A DNA stretch of 64,000 nt, from the NCBI GenBank assembly GCA_046349355.1, contig JAXMCM010000022.1:62001-126000 (forward strand). The letters run 5' to 3'. Shown here piece by piece: positions 33,442 to 41,847 of this stretch. Source of the DNA: CALKJU01 sp046349355 (lineage in GTDB: Bacteria > Pseudomonadota > Alphaproteobacteria > Geminicoccales > Geminicoccaceae). Position 1 is the stretch's first letter. Each line of letters opens with the position of its first letter. Below the pieces are notes generated by a model, which worked only from the letters and a program-made list of their open reading frames with translations, had not been told where the DNA came from and did no database searches. The position numbers and the translations under genes are program-made.

Positions 33442-34310
33442 GCCGTAGCCGGCGGCAGCACGCGCTCCAGCCAGCGGTCGATGTCGTCGAGCGTCGGCGC
33501 GTACCAGCCGAGGCCACGGCTGAACGGCGCCATGATGTCGACATGGCCGATGCCGGGATAGCGCAGCACCGTGGCGTCCCCGCCATCGCCGGTGACCCGG
33601 GCGGCGAGGCGCACGCTGTTCAGCGGCGAGACGGTGCGGTCGTCGTCGCCGGTGACCAGCAGCAGCGGCGGGGCGTCGCCCCGGGCATAGGCGATGGGCT
33701 GGGTCGCCGGCAGCCGATCCTCGGGGCCGAACAGGGCCTGCAGGGCGGGGTCGGTCAGCGGCAGGAAGTCGTAGGGACCGGCCAGCCCGACCGTGGCGGC
33801 GATCGTCGCGTCCGGGTCAGCGCCCTGGCCCTCGAGCCAGCGGCGGTCGAGGGTCACCATCACCGCGTTGTAGGCACCGGCGGAATGGCCGAGAAGGACG
33901 ATGGGACCGGTGGTGACGCCGGTGACCTCGGCGGCATGCGCGCGGACCCAGGCGATGGCGGCGGCCGTGTCGTCGAGGAAGACGGGGAACCCGTCCGGCG
34001 GCCAGACCCGGTAGTCGGGGATGACCGCGAGATAGCCGCGCCGGGCCAGGGTGACGCCGACGAAGCGGAACTCGGCTCGGCTGCCGGTCTGCCACGAGCC
34101 GCCATAGAGGAAGACGACCACCGGCAGCGGCCCGCCGCGGCCCTCGGGCACGTAGAGGTCGAGGGCCTGGCGCGGCAGGTCGCCGTAGCGCCGGTCGGCG
34201 ACGACGCGGTAGCCGTCGCGCGGGGCGACGGCATTGACGATGTCGGTCATGCCGCAGCCGGCGAAACCCGGCAGGGCGAGGACGAGGGCGGCGAGGCGGC
34301 GCAGGGACAT
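33411..34310 (-). CDS. Alpha/beta hydrolase (BD-FAE type), probable lipoprotein
   Basis: 299 residues from ATG. The N-terminus has a lipobox-like GFAGC near residue 19. The esterase core shows VVVFLYGGSWQTGSR (oxyanion HGG-like, here YGGSW), the nucleophile elbow LLGHSAGAYNAVMV with Ser near 145, VTGDDDRTVSP with the Asp and YPGIGHVDIM with the His. This fits the BD-FAE (bacterial feruloyl-esterase-like) and carboxylesterase family. Its 3' end overlaps the last gene of the Hfa-like operon by 31 bp. It stands on the opposite strand, so it is not in that operon. Confidence 0.83.
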   Translation of the reverse strand: MSLRRLAALVLALPGFAGCGMTDIVNAVAPRDGYRVVADRRYGDLPRQALDLYVPEGRGGPLPVVVFLYGGSWQTGSRAEFRFVGVTLARRGYLAVIPDYRVWPPDGFPVFLDDTAAAIAWVRAHAAEVTGVTTGPIVLLGHSAGAYNAVMVTLDRRWLEGQGADPDATIAATVGLAGPYDFLPLTDPALQALFGPEDRLPATQPIAYARGDAPPLLLVTGDDDRTVSPLNSVRLAARVTGDGGDATVLRYPGIGHVDIMAPFSRGLGWYAPTLDDIDRWLERVLPPATAQGVLPTPPA

Positions 34311-34393
34311 GGCCCTGCTGATACGCGCCGCCGCACGGTCCGGGCGAGTCGGCCGGAGCATGGCACCCCGGCCGCCCGCTCATGGCCAGAGGC

Positions 34394-35380
34394 TCAGCGG
34401 ATGCCCTTCTCGATCAGCGGCACCAAGGCGCCGATCGACTGCGGGGTGACCACGCCGCCGCCGGTGTTCACCGCGAAGCCGGTGAAGCCGTACTTGGCCG
34501 ACAGCACGCACTGCAGCACCGGGATGAAGCCCTGCAGGTAGAGCTGCTGGTCGAGGGTGACGGTGATCCAGCCGCCCTCGAGCCCGTCGATCGTGGCGGG
34601 CGCCAGGTCGATCCCGCCGACGACCACCTCGCCCGGCTTCTTGCCGGCCGCCTCGAGTGCCTTCTGGAACTGCGAGGTGACACCGCCATGCTGCGTGCCC
34701 ATCGCCTTCACGTCGGGGTTCTTCTCGAGGTAGGCGGTGAGGATCGGCACCGCCAGCGAGCTGTCGCTGTTCACCTCGGCCGAGATCTCCATGTAGTCGA
34801 CCTGCAGCCCGGCGGCCTCGAGCGCGTCCTTGAGGCCCTTGTCGGACTGGCCGCGCTCGGCCTCGGCGAGGAGCCCGTAGACCAGCGCCTTGTCGCCCTT
34901 CTTGAGGTTGCCGACCTCGATCATCTTCTGGCCGGTCAGCCAGCCGCCGGCGTAGAGCTCGACGCCCGAATAGCCGAAGCCCTCGGCCTGGTACTTCGCC
35001 GCGAGCTCGCTCAGCGGGGCATTGCCGCTGGTGACGACGATGCCGTCGGCACGGGCCTGGGCGACGAGGTCGGCGAAGGCGCCGTTGCCCGGATGGCCCA
35101 TGATGCCGATGCAGGTCGGCTTGGCGGCCATCGCCTCGCGGAACTGGTCGAGCATCTTCTCCGGCGCCCACGCCGAGTACTGCTCGATGACCTTGATCCC
35201 CAGCGCGTTGGCGGCGTCCAGCGCGCCGTTGGTGCGCGCCCAGGTCGCCCCGTCGCCGGGGTTGCCGCCCATCTGCATGTACATGGTCATGCCTTCGCCC
35301 AGCGGCTTGTCGGTCGTCTGGGCCATGGCCGTGCCGGCGACGGCCAGCAGCGCCATCGCCGTGGTGGCGAGCAGCTTCAT
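34394..35380 (-). CDS. Periplasmic sugar-binding protein of a CUT2-type ABC transporter
   Basis: 328 residues with a signal peptide (1-20, ending AMAQ). The mature part is a type I periplasmic-binding fold (Peripla_BP_4): TWARTNGALDAANALGIKV, FREAMAAKPTCIGIMGHPGN, IVVTSGNAPLSE and VVVGGIDLAPATIDGLEGGWI. Such proteins bring pentoses, hexoses, inositol or autoinducer-2 to a membrane complex. No permease or ATPase lies directly beside it; the CUT2 ATPase and another binding protein are about 2-5 kb away on the same strand, beyond an RTX gene on the other strand. The ligand is not known. Confidence 0.85.
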   Translation of the reverse strand: MKLLATTAMALLAVAGTAMAQTTDKPLGEGMTMYMQMGGNPGDGATWARTNGALDAANALGIKVIEQYSAWAPEKMLDQFREAMAAKPTCIGIMGHPGNGAFADLVAQARADGIVVTSGNAPLSELAAKYQAEGFGYSGVELYAGGWLTGQKMIEVGNLKKGDKALVYGLLAEAERGQSDKGLKDALEAAGLQVDYMEISAEVNSDSSLAVPILTAYLEKNPDVKAMGTQHGGVTSQFQKALEAAGKKPGEVVVGGIDLAPATIDGLEGGWITVTLDQQLYLQGFIPVLQCVLSAKYGFTGFAVNTGGGVVTPQSIGALVPLIEKGIR

Positions 35381-35486
35381 GGGGGAGCCTCCCTGTCGGG
35401 CCCGTTCGCGGGCCGGTGGTCCTGCGCAGGCTATCCTAGTCGCGCGCGAGGCCAGTTCCAGCGGGACGCGAGCCGTCAACACTTCG

Positions 35487-35494
35487 TTAACCAT
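35487..35494 (+). promoter_or_regulatory. CtrA half-site-like sequence upstream of the second RTX gene
   Basis: TTAACCAT, the 8-base CtrA half-site of Caulobacter, occurs 50 bp before the RTX start codon. A single 8-base match is weak evidence and no ctrA gene lies in the window. Cell-cycle control is only a possibility. Confidence 0.25.
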
Positions 35495-35544
35495 GCCTGG
35501 CCGAACCTGCCGCCCGGGCATCGCGGAGCAAAGGGACGGCAGCC

Positions 35545-36981
35545 ATGACCTGGCAGCGTGACGGCATCCTGGCCGAAGGCGGCAGCGGCAACGACACGCT
35601 GGCCGGCGGGACCGGGAATGATCAGTTCGTCGACGATCCGGGCAGCGACCTGCTTGCGGGCGGGGCCGGCGACGATGTGCTCGACTCGGCCGAAGGCGCC
35701 GACAGCTTCGCCGGCGGCCCCGGCGACGACGTGATCCTTGCCGGCGACCCCACGGCCGGACAGACGATCCTGATGGGCCTCGGCGACGGCCGGGACGTGG
35801 CGACGCTCGTCCTCGGTTATTGCGCCACCGTGCGGCTGTCGGCACCGGTCGCGAGCTTCGCGGTAGGCGGCGACGGCGACCTCGCCGCCCGGCTGGCCGA
35901 TTCCGACCTGCTGGTCCGCCTCGCCGACGGCACGGCGCTCTACCTGCCCTTCGCCGGCCTGCCCTGGGACGACGATGCCGGCCGGCTGGACCGCGTCGCC
36001 ATCGTCGCCGCCGACCGCACCTGGACGCTGCGCGAGGCGCTGACCGTCGCCGTCCCCGATCGGGCTGCGGTTGCCGCGTTCGACGCCATGGCCGGACTCT
36101 GGCGGGAGGGCGTGACGCTGGCAGGAAGCGACGGCGCCGACACGCTGGCCGGCGGTGCGCAGGCCGACAGCCTCTACGGCGGCGCGGGCAACGACCTCGT
36201 GGCGGGCGGCGGTCGCGAGGACCGGCTTGCCGGCGACGCCGGCGACGACCGGCTCGAGGGCGGTCTCGGCCATGACCTGCTCGACGGCGGCACCGGCAAC
36301 GACCTGCTCCTCGGCGGCGAGGGCGACGACCTGATCGTCGCCGGTGCGGGCAACGATACCATCGACGGCGGTGCCGGCGAGGACTGGCTCGACGTGTCCG
36401 GCACGACCGGCCGCGTCTTCACCATCGACCTGATGCAGGCCAAGCTGGTCGATGCCGGCCGCGACGGCGTGTTCGGCATCGAGCACGTCATCGGCTCGGC
36501 CTGGGGCGAGGGCCTGATCGGCAGCGACGGCGCCAACTCGCTCCTGGGCGGCGGCGGCAACGACCAGATCTGGGCCAACGGCGGCAACGACGATGCCTTC
36601 GGCGAGGATGGCGCCGACACGCTGAAGGGCGGGGTCGGCCAGGACGCGCTGTTCGGCCAGGCGGGCGACGACACCGTCGACGGCCAGGGCGGCAACGACA
36701 GCCTGTCGGGTGGTGGCGGCGCCGACCTGCTGGTCGGCGGTGCCGGCGCCGACCGCTTCCTCGTCGATGCCGGCGACGGCATGGTCACCGTCGCCGACTT
36801 CGTCCGCGGCAGCGACCGGCTGGTGCTGTCAGGCTTCGGCTTCGCCGCGGCGGGTGAGGCGCGCGGCCTCGCCATCGTCGCCGGGGCCGACCTCCGGTTG
36901 CAGCTCGACGGCGATACCGCCCTGCTGCTGCGCGGCCTCGCCGCCGGCGGGCTGGCCGACGCCGACATCCAGCTGCTCTGA
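35545..36981 (+). CDS. RTX calcium-binding repeat protein, long
   Basis: 478 residues from ATG. RTX nonapeptides form two blocks: residues about 14-75 (GGSGNDTLAGGTGNDQF...) and about 200-410 (GGAGNDLVAGGGREDRLAGDAGDDRLEGG and following). A repeat-free stretch of about 120 residues (80-200) lies between them. The C-terminus (about 415-478) is a beta-rich repeat-free tail (DFVRGSDRLVLSGFGFAAAGEA...LLLRGLAAGGLADADIQLL) typical of type I secretion signals. No signal peptide. It is the partner of the smaller RTX gene at 30132-30983. Its last 153 bp are also read on the other strand by the DUF1003 gene. Confidence 0.85.
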   Translation: MTWQRDGILAEGGSGNDTLAGGTGNDQFVDDPGSDLLAGGAGDDVLDSAEGADSFAGGPGDDVILAGDPTAGQTILMGLGDGRDVATLVLGYCATVRLSAPVASFAVGGDGDLAARLADSDLLVRLADGTALYLPFAGLPWDDDAGRLDRVAIVAADRTWTLREALTVAVPDRAAVAAFDAMAGLWREGVTLAGSDGADTLAGGAQADSLYGGAGNDLVAGGGREDRLAGDAGDDRLEGGLGHDLLDGGTGNDLLLGGEGDDLIVAGAGNDTIDGGAGEDWLDVSGTTGRVFTIDLMQAKLVDAGRDGVFGIEHVIGSAWGEGLIGSDGANSLLGGGGNDQIWANGGNDDAFGEDGADTLKGGVGQDALFGQAGDDTVDGQGGNDSLSGGGGADLLVGGAGADRFLVDAGDGMVTVADFVRGSDRLVLSGFGFAAAGEARGLAIVAGADLRLQLDGDTALLLRGLAAGGLADADIQLL

Positions 36982-37557
36982 CGGGCGCGCGCCGCGGCCG
37001 GCCTCCAGCGCCTCGAGGCGCTCCATGATCCGGTCCAGCTTGTCGAGCTGGCGGGCCTGCAGGTCGAGCAGCTCCTGCCACTTCTGCTGCGCCAGCACAT
37101 CCATCTTGTCGTGGAGCTGCATGAGCTCCATCTCGGCCTTGAGATTGACCTCGTAGTCATGGGCCATGTCGGCCCGGTCCTTGGCCGCCTGGCGGTTCTG
37201 CGACATCATGATGACCGGCGCCTGGATCGCCGCCAGCATCGACAGGACGAGGTTCAGCAGGATGTAGGGGTAGGGGTCGAAGGTGTCCCCGATGCTGGCC
37301 AGCAGGACCGAGTTGAGGACCACCCAGACGGCCAGCACCGTCCCGAAGATGATGATGAAGGTCCAGGAACCCCCGAACGAGGCGACCCGGTCGGCGACGC
37401 GCTGGCCGAGGGTGAGGCCTTCCTCGGTGGCCCCGGCGACGTTGCGGCTGGTCCGGCGGCGTTCGACGACGTCGTGGATGACGCGCTGCTCGAGATGCGA
37501 CAGCTTCTCGTAGGGAGCACCGAAGAAGGCCTCGGCGAGCCGGCGCTGGCGCGACAT
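36829..37557 (-). CDS. DUF1003 domain membrane protein
   Basis: 242 residues from ATG. The DUF1003 domain covers about residues 45-165: two helices, WTFIIIFGTVLAVWVVLNSV and YPYILLNLVLSMLAAIQAPVIMMSQNRQAAKDR, which is the family signature, followed by a coiled-coil-like stretch (MELMQLHDKMDVLAQQKWQELLDLQARQLDKLDRIMERLEALE). The function of this family is unknown. The last 50 or so residues are Gly/Ala/Glu-rich and lie antisense to the RTX 3' end; they look like read-through from a lost stop rather than domain. Confidence 0.83.
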   Translation of the reverse strand: MSRQRRLAEAFFGAPYEKLSHLEQRVIHDVVERRRTSRNVAGATEEGLTLGQRVADRVASFGGSWTFIIIFGTVLAVWVVLNSVLLASIGDTFDPYPYILLNLVLSMLAAIQAPVIMMSQNRQAAKDRADMAHDYEVNLKAEMELMQLHDKMDVLAQQKWQELLDLQARQLDKLDRIMERLEALEAGRGARPSEQLDVGVGQPAGGEAAQQQGGIAVELQPEVGPGDDGEAARLTRRGEAEA

Positions 37558-37567
37558 GCCGACGGCC

Positions 37568-39127
37568 TCAGGCGGCCCGGCGAGCGCCCAGCGCCATCAG
37601 CTGCATCAGCCGCTCCTCGGTGGCCTCGGCCGCCGGCAGCTCGCCGGTGATGCGGCCCTCGCGCATGGTGACGATGCGGTCGCTGATGGTCAGCACCTCC
37701 GGCAGCTCGGAGGAGATCGCGATCACGGCGATGCCGGCATCGGCGAGGTCGTAGAGCAGCTGGTGCACCTCGGCCTTGGCGGCGACATCGATGCCGCGGG
37801 TCGGCTCGTCGACGATGAGGATGCGCGGTCCCAGCGCCAGCCAGCGGGCGAGCACCACCTTCTGCTGGTTGCCGCCCGACAGGTTGACGATTTCCTGGCC
37901 CGGGCTCGCCATCTTGATGCCGAGCTTGCGGCGATACTCCTCGACCAGCGCCGCCTCCTTGCCGTCGTCGATCAGGCCCAGCGCGCCGCGCAGCTTGTCG
38001 AGCGCGGTGATGGCCAGGTTGCTCTTCACCGCCAGCGCCAGGAACAGCGCCTGCTGCTTGCGGTCCTCGGGCACGAGGCCGATGCCGGCGCGGATGGCGT
38101 CGACCGGCGAGCGGATCTGCAGCTCGCGGCCGTCGATCAGGATCCGGCCGCGGTCGAAGGGGTCGGCGCCGAAGATGGCGCGGGCGAGCTCGGTGCGGCC
38201 CGCGCCGACGAGGCCGGCGAGGCCCAGGATCTCGCCCGAGCGCACCTCCAGCGTGATGTCGTGCAGCAGCGTCGCGTGCGCCTCGCGGCCGGCGCCGCGC
38301 GACAGGTTCTCGACGCGCAGCGCCACGGCGCCGCCGGTGCGGTGGCCACGGTGCTGGAACAGGCGCTCGATCTCGCGCCCGACCATCATCCGGATGATGC
38401 CGTCGATGTCGGTCTCGGCGACCGGGCAGGCGCCGACCAGGCGGCCGTCGCGCAGCACCGTCATCCGGTCGCAGATGTGGATCACCTCGTCGAGCCGGTG
38501 GGTCACGAAGATCACCGAGATGCCGCGGCCCTTGAGGTCGCGGACGATCTGGAACAGGCGGATGACCTCGGCCTCGCTCAGCGCCGAGGTCGGCTCGTCC
38601 ATGATGACGAGCTTGGCGTCCATCGACAGCGCCCGGGCGATCTCGACCATCTGCTGCTCGGCCACGGACAGGTCGGAGACCAGCCGCGACGGGTCGTGGT
38701 CGAGGCCGACCGTGGCGGTGATGGCGCGGGTGCGCCTCGCCATCTCCGGCCAGTCGACGAAGCCCATGCGCACCGGCTCGCGGCCGATGAACACATTCTC
38801 GGCGATCGACAGCGACGGGACCAGGTTGAACTCCTGGTAGATCGTGACGATGCCCAGCTCCTGGGCGCGCAGCGGGTTGGCCAGCGTCACCTGCCGGCCG
38901 TCGAACTCGATGGTGCCGCTGTCCGGCTGCTGGGCGCCGGCCAGGATCTTGAGCAGGGTCGACTTGCCCGCACCGTTCTCGCCGAGCAGGGCGTGGACCT
39001 CGCCGCGGCCGACGCTGAAGGCCACGTCCGACAGCGCCTGGACGCCCGGAAAGGCCTTGCCGATGCCGGTCATGCGCAGGAGCGGGGTGGCTCCGTCCAC
39101 GGCCGTCGCCACCCCGCCCTCGCTCAC
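37568..39127 (-). CDS. CUT2-type sugar ABC transporter ATP-binding protein (RbsA/MglA-like)
   Basis: 519 residues from a GTG that overlaps the stop of the binding-protein gene (GTGA). Two ATPase halves are present, as in the RbsA/MglA/XylG family: Walker A GENGAGKST near residue 50, LSVAEQQMVEIARAL (signature region) and VIMDEPTSAL in the first half; a second half with the degenerate GLVGAGRTE loop, LSGGNQQKVVLARWL and LIVDEPTRGID. The protein powers uptake of a monosaccharide. It ends 11 bp before the DUF1003 gene, with no permease gene between or after. Confidence 0.9.
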   Translation of the reverse strand: MSEGGVATAVDGATPLLRMTGIGKAFPGVQALSDVAFSVGRGEVHALLGENGAGKSTLLKILAGAQQPDSGTIEFDGRQVTLANPLRAQELGIVTIYQEFNLVPSLSIAENVFIGREPVRMGFVDWPEMARRTRAITATVGLDHDPSRLVSDLSVAEQQMVEIARALSMDAKLVIMDEPTSALSEAEVIRLFQIVRDLKGRGISVIFVTHRLDEVIHICDRMTVLRDGRLVGACPVAETDIDGIIRMMVGREIERLFQHRGHRTGGAVALRVENLSRGAGREAHATLLHDITLEVRSGEILGLAGLVGAGRTELARAIFGADPFDRGRILIDGRELQIRSPVDAIRAGIGLVPEDRKQQALFLALAVKSNLAITALDKLRGALGLIDDGKEAALVEEYRRKLGIKMASPGQEIVNLSGGNQQKVVLARWLALGPRILIVDEPTRGIDVAAKAEVHQLLYDLADAGIAVIAISSELPEVLTISDRIVTMREGRITGELPAAEATEERLMQLMALGARRAA

Positions 39128-40077
39128 TTCACCTCGCCGAGGCGCTCGGCGTCGTTGATGTTGTCCTTGGTGATCATGACCGGGGTCAAGAGCACCAGCT
39201 TCTCGGCCGGCTCCTGCTTGGTCTTCAGGTAGTCGACCATGATCTGCATGGCCTTGCGGCTCTGGCCGCCGGGGAACTGCTCGACGGTGCCGGACAGGCC
39301 GCCGTCGCGCACCGAGGCCAGCGCCTCGGGCAGCGCGTCGAAGCCGATGACCTTGATGGCGAGGTTGCGGTTCTTGATCGCCTCGAGGGCACCCAGCGCC
39401 ATGTCGTCGTTGGCGGCGACGATGATGTCGGGCGGCGTGGTCATGCCGGCGAGCAGGCTCTCGGTCACGGCCAGGCCCTGGTCGCGCGCGAAGTTCGCCG
39501 TCTGCTCGGCCACGAACTTGTACTTGTCCGGCGACTTGTCGAGGACGTTGTGCAGGCCCTTGTTGCGGTCGATGGCCGGGCTGGCGCCGGGCTGGCCCTG
39601 CAGGTTGATGATGGTGGCCCCGTTCGGGAAGTTGGCCACCACCCACTCGCCCTGGGCCTCGCCGCCCTTGACGTTGTCGGCGCCGACATGGGCCAGGATC
39701 GACGGCACGTCGGCGACACGGCGGTCGATGGTGACGACCGGCACGCCGTTGTCGATCGCCGCCTGGATGGCGGGTGCCGTGGCGTTGACGTCCGACGGGC
39801 TGATGACGATGCCGCTGACGCCCTGGACGACGGCGGTCTCGATGTCGGAGGTCTGCTTGGGCGTGCTGTTCTGCCCGTCCGCCTCGATCGTCTTGACGCC
39901 GAGCTTCTCGCCCTCCTGGCGCAGCTCCTTCATCATGTGGACGAAGAACGGAAAGCCGAGGTTCGGCACCGAGGTCATGATGGTGATGTCCTCGGCCCGG
40001 GCCGAGCCCATCCCGCCGAGCGCGATCATCGCGGTCACGGCGACGCCGGCGAACAAGCGACGCGTTGTCCTGAGCAT
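39124..40077 (-). CDS. Periplasmic sugar-binding protein of a CUT2-type ABC transporter
   Basis: 317 residues with a signal peptide (about 1-28, ending SARA). It is a RbsB-like type I binding protein: ITIMTSVPNLGFPFFVHMMKELRQEG, VVQGVSGIVISPSDVNATAPAIQ, GVPVVTIDRRV, DIIVAANDDMALGALEAI and VIGFDALPEALASV. RbsB-family proteins of this type carry ribose, galactose, xylose or inositol. The coupled ATPase is downstream, so the pair is part of one importer that lacks a local permease. iolG and iolD in the same window make inositol a candidate ligand. Confidence 0.9.
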   Translation of the reverse strand: MLRTTRRLFAGVAVTAMIALGGMGSARAEDITIMTSVPNLGFPFFVHMMKELRQEGEKLGVKTIEADGQNSTPKQTSDIETAVVQGVSGIVISPSDVNATAPAIQAAIDNGVPVVTIDRRVADVPSILAHVGADNVKGGEAQGEWVVANFPNGATIINLQGQPGASPAIDRNKGLHNVLDKSPDKYKFVAEQTANFARDQGLAVTESLLAGMTTPPDIIVAANDDMALGALEAIKNRNLAIKVIGFDALPEALASVRDGGLSGTVEQFPGGQSRKAMQIMVDYLKTKQEPAEKLVLLTPVMITKDNINDAERLGEVK

Positions 40078-40201
40078 GCGAATAGCCTCCCTGCCCGCCC
40101 CGGCGTTGTCCGGGGTCGCAAGCGGTAGGAGCTAAGTCGTGGCCCTCCGCGGAGTCAACACGAGCGGCCGGACGCTTGCTTTCGTGACGGGGACGAGTTA
40201 C

Positions 40202-40219
40202 TGACTGACTGGTCAGTCA
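40202..40219. promoter_or_regulatory. 18-bp palindromic operator of the TetR regulator
   Basis: TGACTGAC-TG-GTCAGTCA at 40202-40219 has two perfect 8-bp arms around a 2-base centre. It lies 4 bp before the TetR start codon at 40224, the usual place for a self-binding TetR operator, and should control the export operon downstream. Confidence 0.8.
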
Positions 40220-40223
40220 TTAG

Positions 40224-40886
40224 ATGGACACGGTCATGCCGCCCGTCCGGGCCCCGCGCCAGCGCCGCAAGGAAGCGCGGCCGCGCGAGATCGTCGATGC
40301 CGCGCTGGACATCTTCACCGAGACCGGCTTCGCCGCCGCCCGCCTCGACGACGTCGCCGCCCGCGCCGGGGTCAGCAAGGGCACGCTCTACCTCTACTTC
40401 CCGAGCAAGGAGGAGCTGTTCAAGGCGGTGGTGCGGACCGCCGTGCTGCCCAACATCGCGCGCGCCGAGCGGCTGGCCGCCCGCCATGCCGGGCCGCAGG
40501 CCGAGCTGCTGCGGACGATGGTCGAGCTGGCGGCACGGCGGGCGCTGCGCTCGCGGCTCGGCGGCATTCCCAAGCTGATGCTCAGCGAGGCCGGCAAGTT
40601 CCCGGACCTCGCCCGCTTCTACCTCGAGGAGGTCATCCTGCGCGGGGTGCGGCTGCTGGGCGGTGCCGTGCGTCGCGGCATCGCCAGCGGCGAGTTCCGC
40701 CCGGTGCCGGTCGAGCACACCGTCCGCTCGCTGATGGCGCCGGTCCTGTTCATCGTCATGTGGCGCTACGCCTTCGCGCCCGTCGCACCGGTCGCCTTCG
40801 CGCCGCTCGAGTTCCTGCGCAGCCACCTCGACCTCGTGCTGGCCGGGCTGCGCCCGCAGCCGGCGGAGACCGGCGATGGCCGCTGA
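40224..40886 (+). CDS. TetR/AcrR family transcriptional regulator
   Basis: 220 residues. The N-terminal helix-turn-helix, about residues 20-65, reads EIVDAALDIFTETGFAAARLDDVAARAGVSKGTLYLYFPSKEEL, a perfect TetR pattern. The C-terminal ligand-binding part is unlike the DNA-binding half, as usual. A second ATG at 40236 is possible; neither start has a good ribosome binding site and the operator is directly upstream of the first. The stop overlaps the start of the HlyD gene by 11 bp, so the regulator and the exporter form one transcript, controlled by the palindrome at 40202. Confidence 0.92.
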   Translation: MDTVMPPVRAPRQRRKEARPREIVDAALDIFTETGFAAARLDDVAARAGVSKGTLYLYFPSKEELFKAVVRTAVLPNIARAERLAARHAGPQAELLRTMVELAARRALRSRLGGIPKLMLSEAGKFPDLARFYLEEVILRGVRLLGGAVRRGIASGEFRPVPVEHTVRSLMAPVLFIVMWRYAFAPVAPVAFAPLEFLRSHLDLVLAGLRPQPAETGDGR

Positions 40887-41847
40887 CCTCTGGACGTCGC
40901 TGCAGGGCGCCCTGGCGGCGGTCGCGGCCTTCCTCGGCCTGGCCGGGGCGCCGGCCGATCCGGGCTGGCTGCAAGGCTATGGCGAGGGCGAGTACCTGCG
41001 CATCGCCGCCCCCGTCGAGGGCCAGCTGCTGCGGCTCGACGTCGAGCGCGGGCAGCAGGTCGGCGCCGGCGCACCCCTGTTCGCGCTGGACACGACGCTG
41101 CTCGCCGCCGACCGCGCCGCCGCGGCGGCCGAGCTCGCCGCGGCACGGTCCGATCTCGCCGACCTGCGCAAGGGCGAGCGCGACGAGGAGCTGCAGGCGC
41201 GCGCGGCGCGGGCCGAGCAGGCCAGCGCCGACCTCGCCTACTGGTCGCTGCAGGTCGGCCGGCTGGAGCAGCTGGTGAAGACCAATGCCGCGGCCCGGGA
41301 ACGGCTCGACGAGGCACGCTCGACGCACGACCGCAAGCAGGCCGAGCTCGACGAGATGCAGGCGAGCCTGGCCGCCGCCCGGCTGGGTGGCCGCAGCGAC
41401 CGCATCGCCGCCGCCGAATCGCGGGTTGCGGCGGCGGAAGCGGCGCTGGCTCGCGCCGAGCGTCGCCTGGTCGAGCAGGCGCCGGTCGCCCCGGCGGCGG
41501 CGCGTGTCGAGGACACGTTCTTCCGGCCCGGCGAGCGCGTGCCGGCGGACCGCGCGGTCGTGAGCCTGCTGCCGCCCGAGAACCGCAAGATCCGCTTCTT
41601 CGTGCCGGAGCCGCTGCTGCCGCGCTTCGTGCCCGGCACCGATGTGACATGGCGCTGCGACGGCTGCCCCGACGGGCTCGTCGCCACGGTGCGCTTCGTC
41701 GCCGACCAGGCCGAGTTCACCCCGCCGGTGATCTACTCGATCGGCAGCCGCGAGCGGCTGGTCTACCGGGTCGAGGCCTGGCCGGCGCCGGACGGCTTCC
41801 TGCCGCGGCCGGGCCAGCCGGTCGACGTCGCGGTCCCGGGCGCATGA
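40876..41847 (+). CDS. HlyD-like periplasmic adaptor of an ABC exporter (YbhG type)
   Basis: 323 residues. A hydrophobic N-terminal segment (about 8-28) anchors or exports it. Two biotinyl-lipoyl halves (YLRIAAPVEGQLLRLDVERGQQVGAGAPLFAL and RVEDTFFRPGERVPADRAVVSLLP) flank a long coiled-coil hairpin (about 75-200, ELAAARSDLADLRKGERDEELQARAARAEQ...). This is the membrane-fusion layout of YbhG-type ABC efflux systems. It overlaps the TetR stop upstream and the ATPase start downstream (ATGA), so the operon is tightly coupled. Confidence 0.88.
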   Translation: MAADLWTSLQGALAAVAAFLGLAGAPADPGWLQGYGEGEYLRIAAPVEGQLLRLDVERGQQVGAGAPLFALDTTLLAADRAAAAAELAAARSDLADLRKGERDEELQARAARAEQASADLAYWSLQVGRLEQLVKTNAAARERLDEARSTHDRKQAELDEMQASLAAARLGGRSDRIAAAESRVAAAEAALARAERRLVEQAPVAPAAARVEDTFFRPGERVPADRAVVSLLPPENRKIRFFVPEPLLPRFVPGTDVTWRCDGCPDGLVATVRFVADQAEFTPPVIYSIGSRERLVYRVEAWPAPDGFLPRPGQPVDVAVPGA

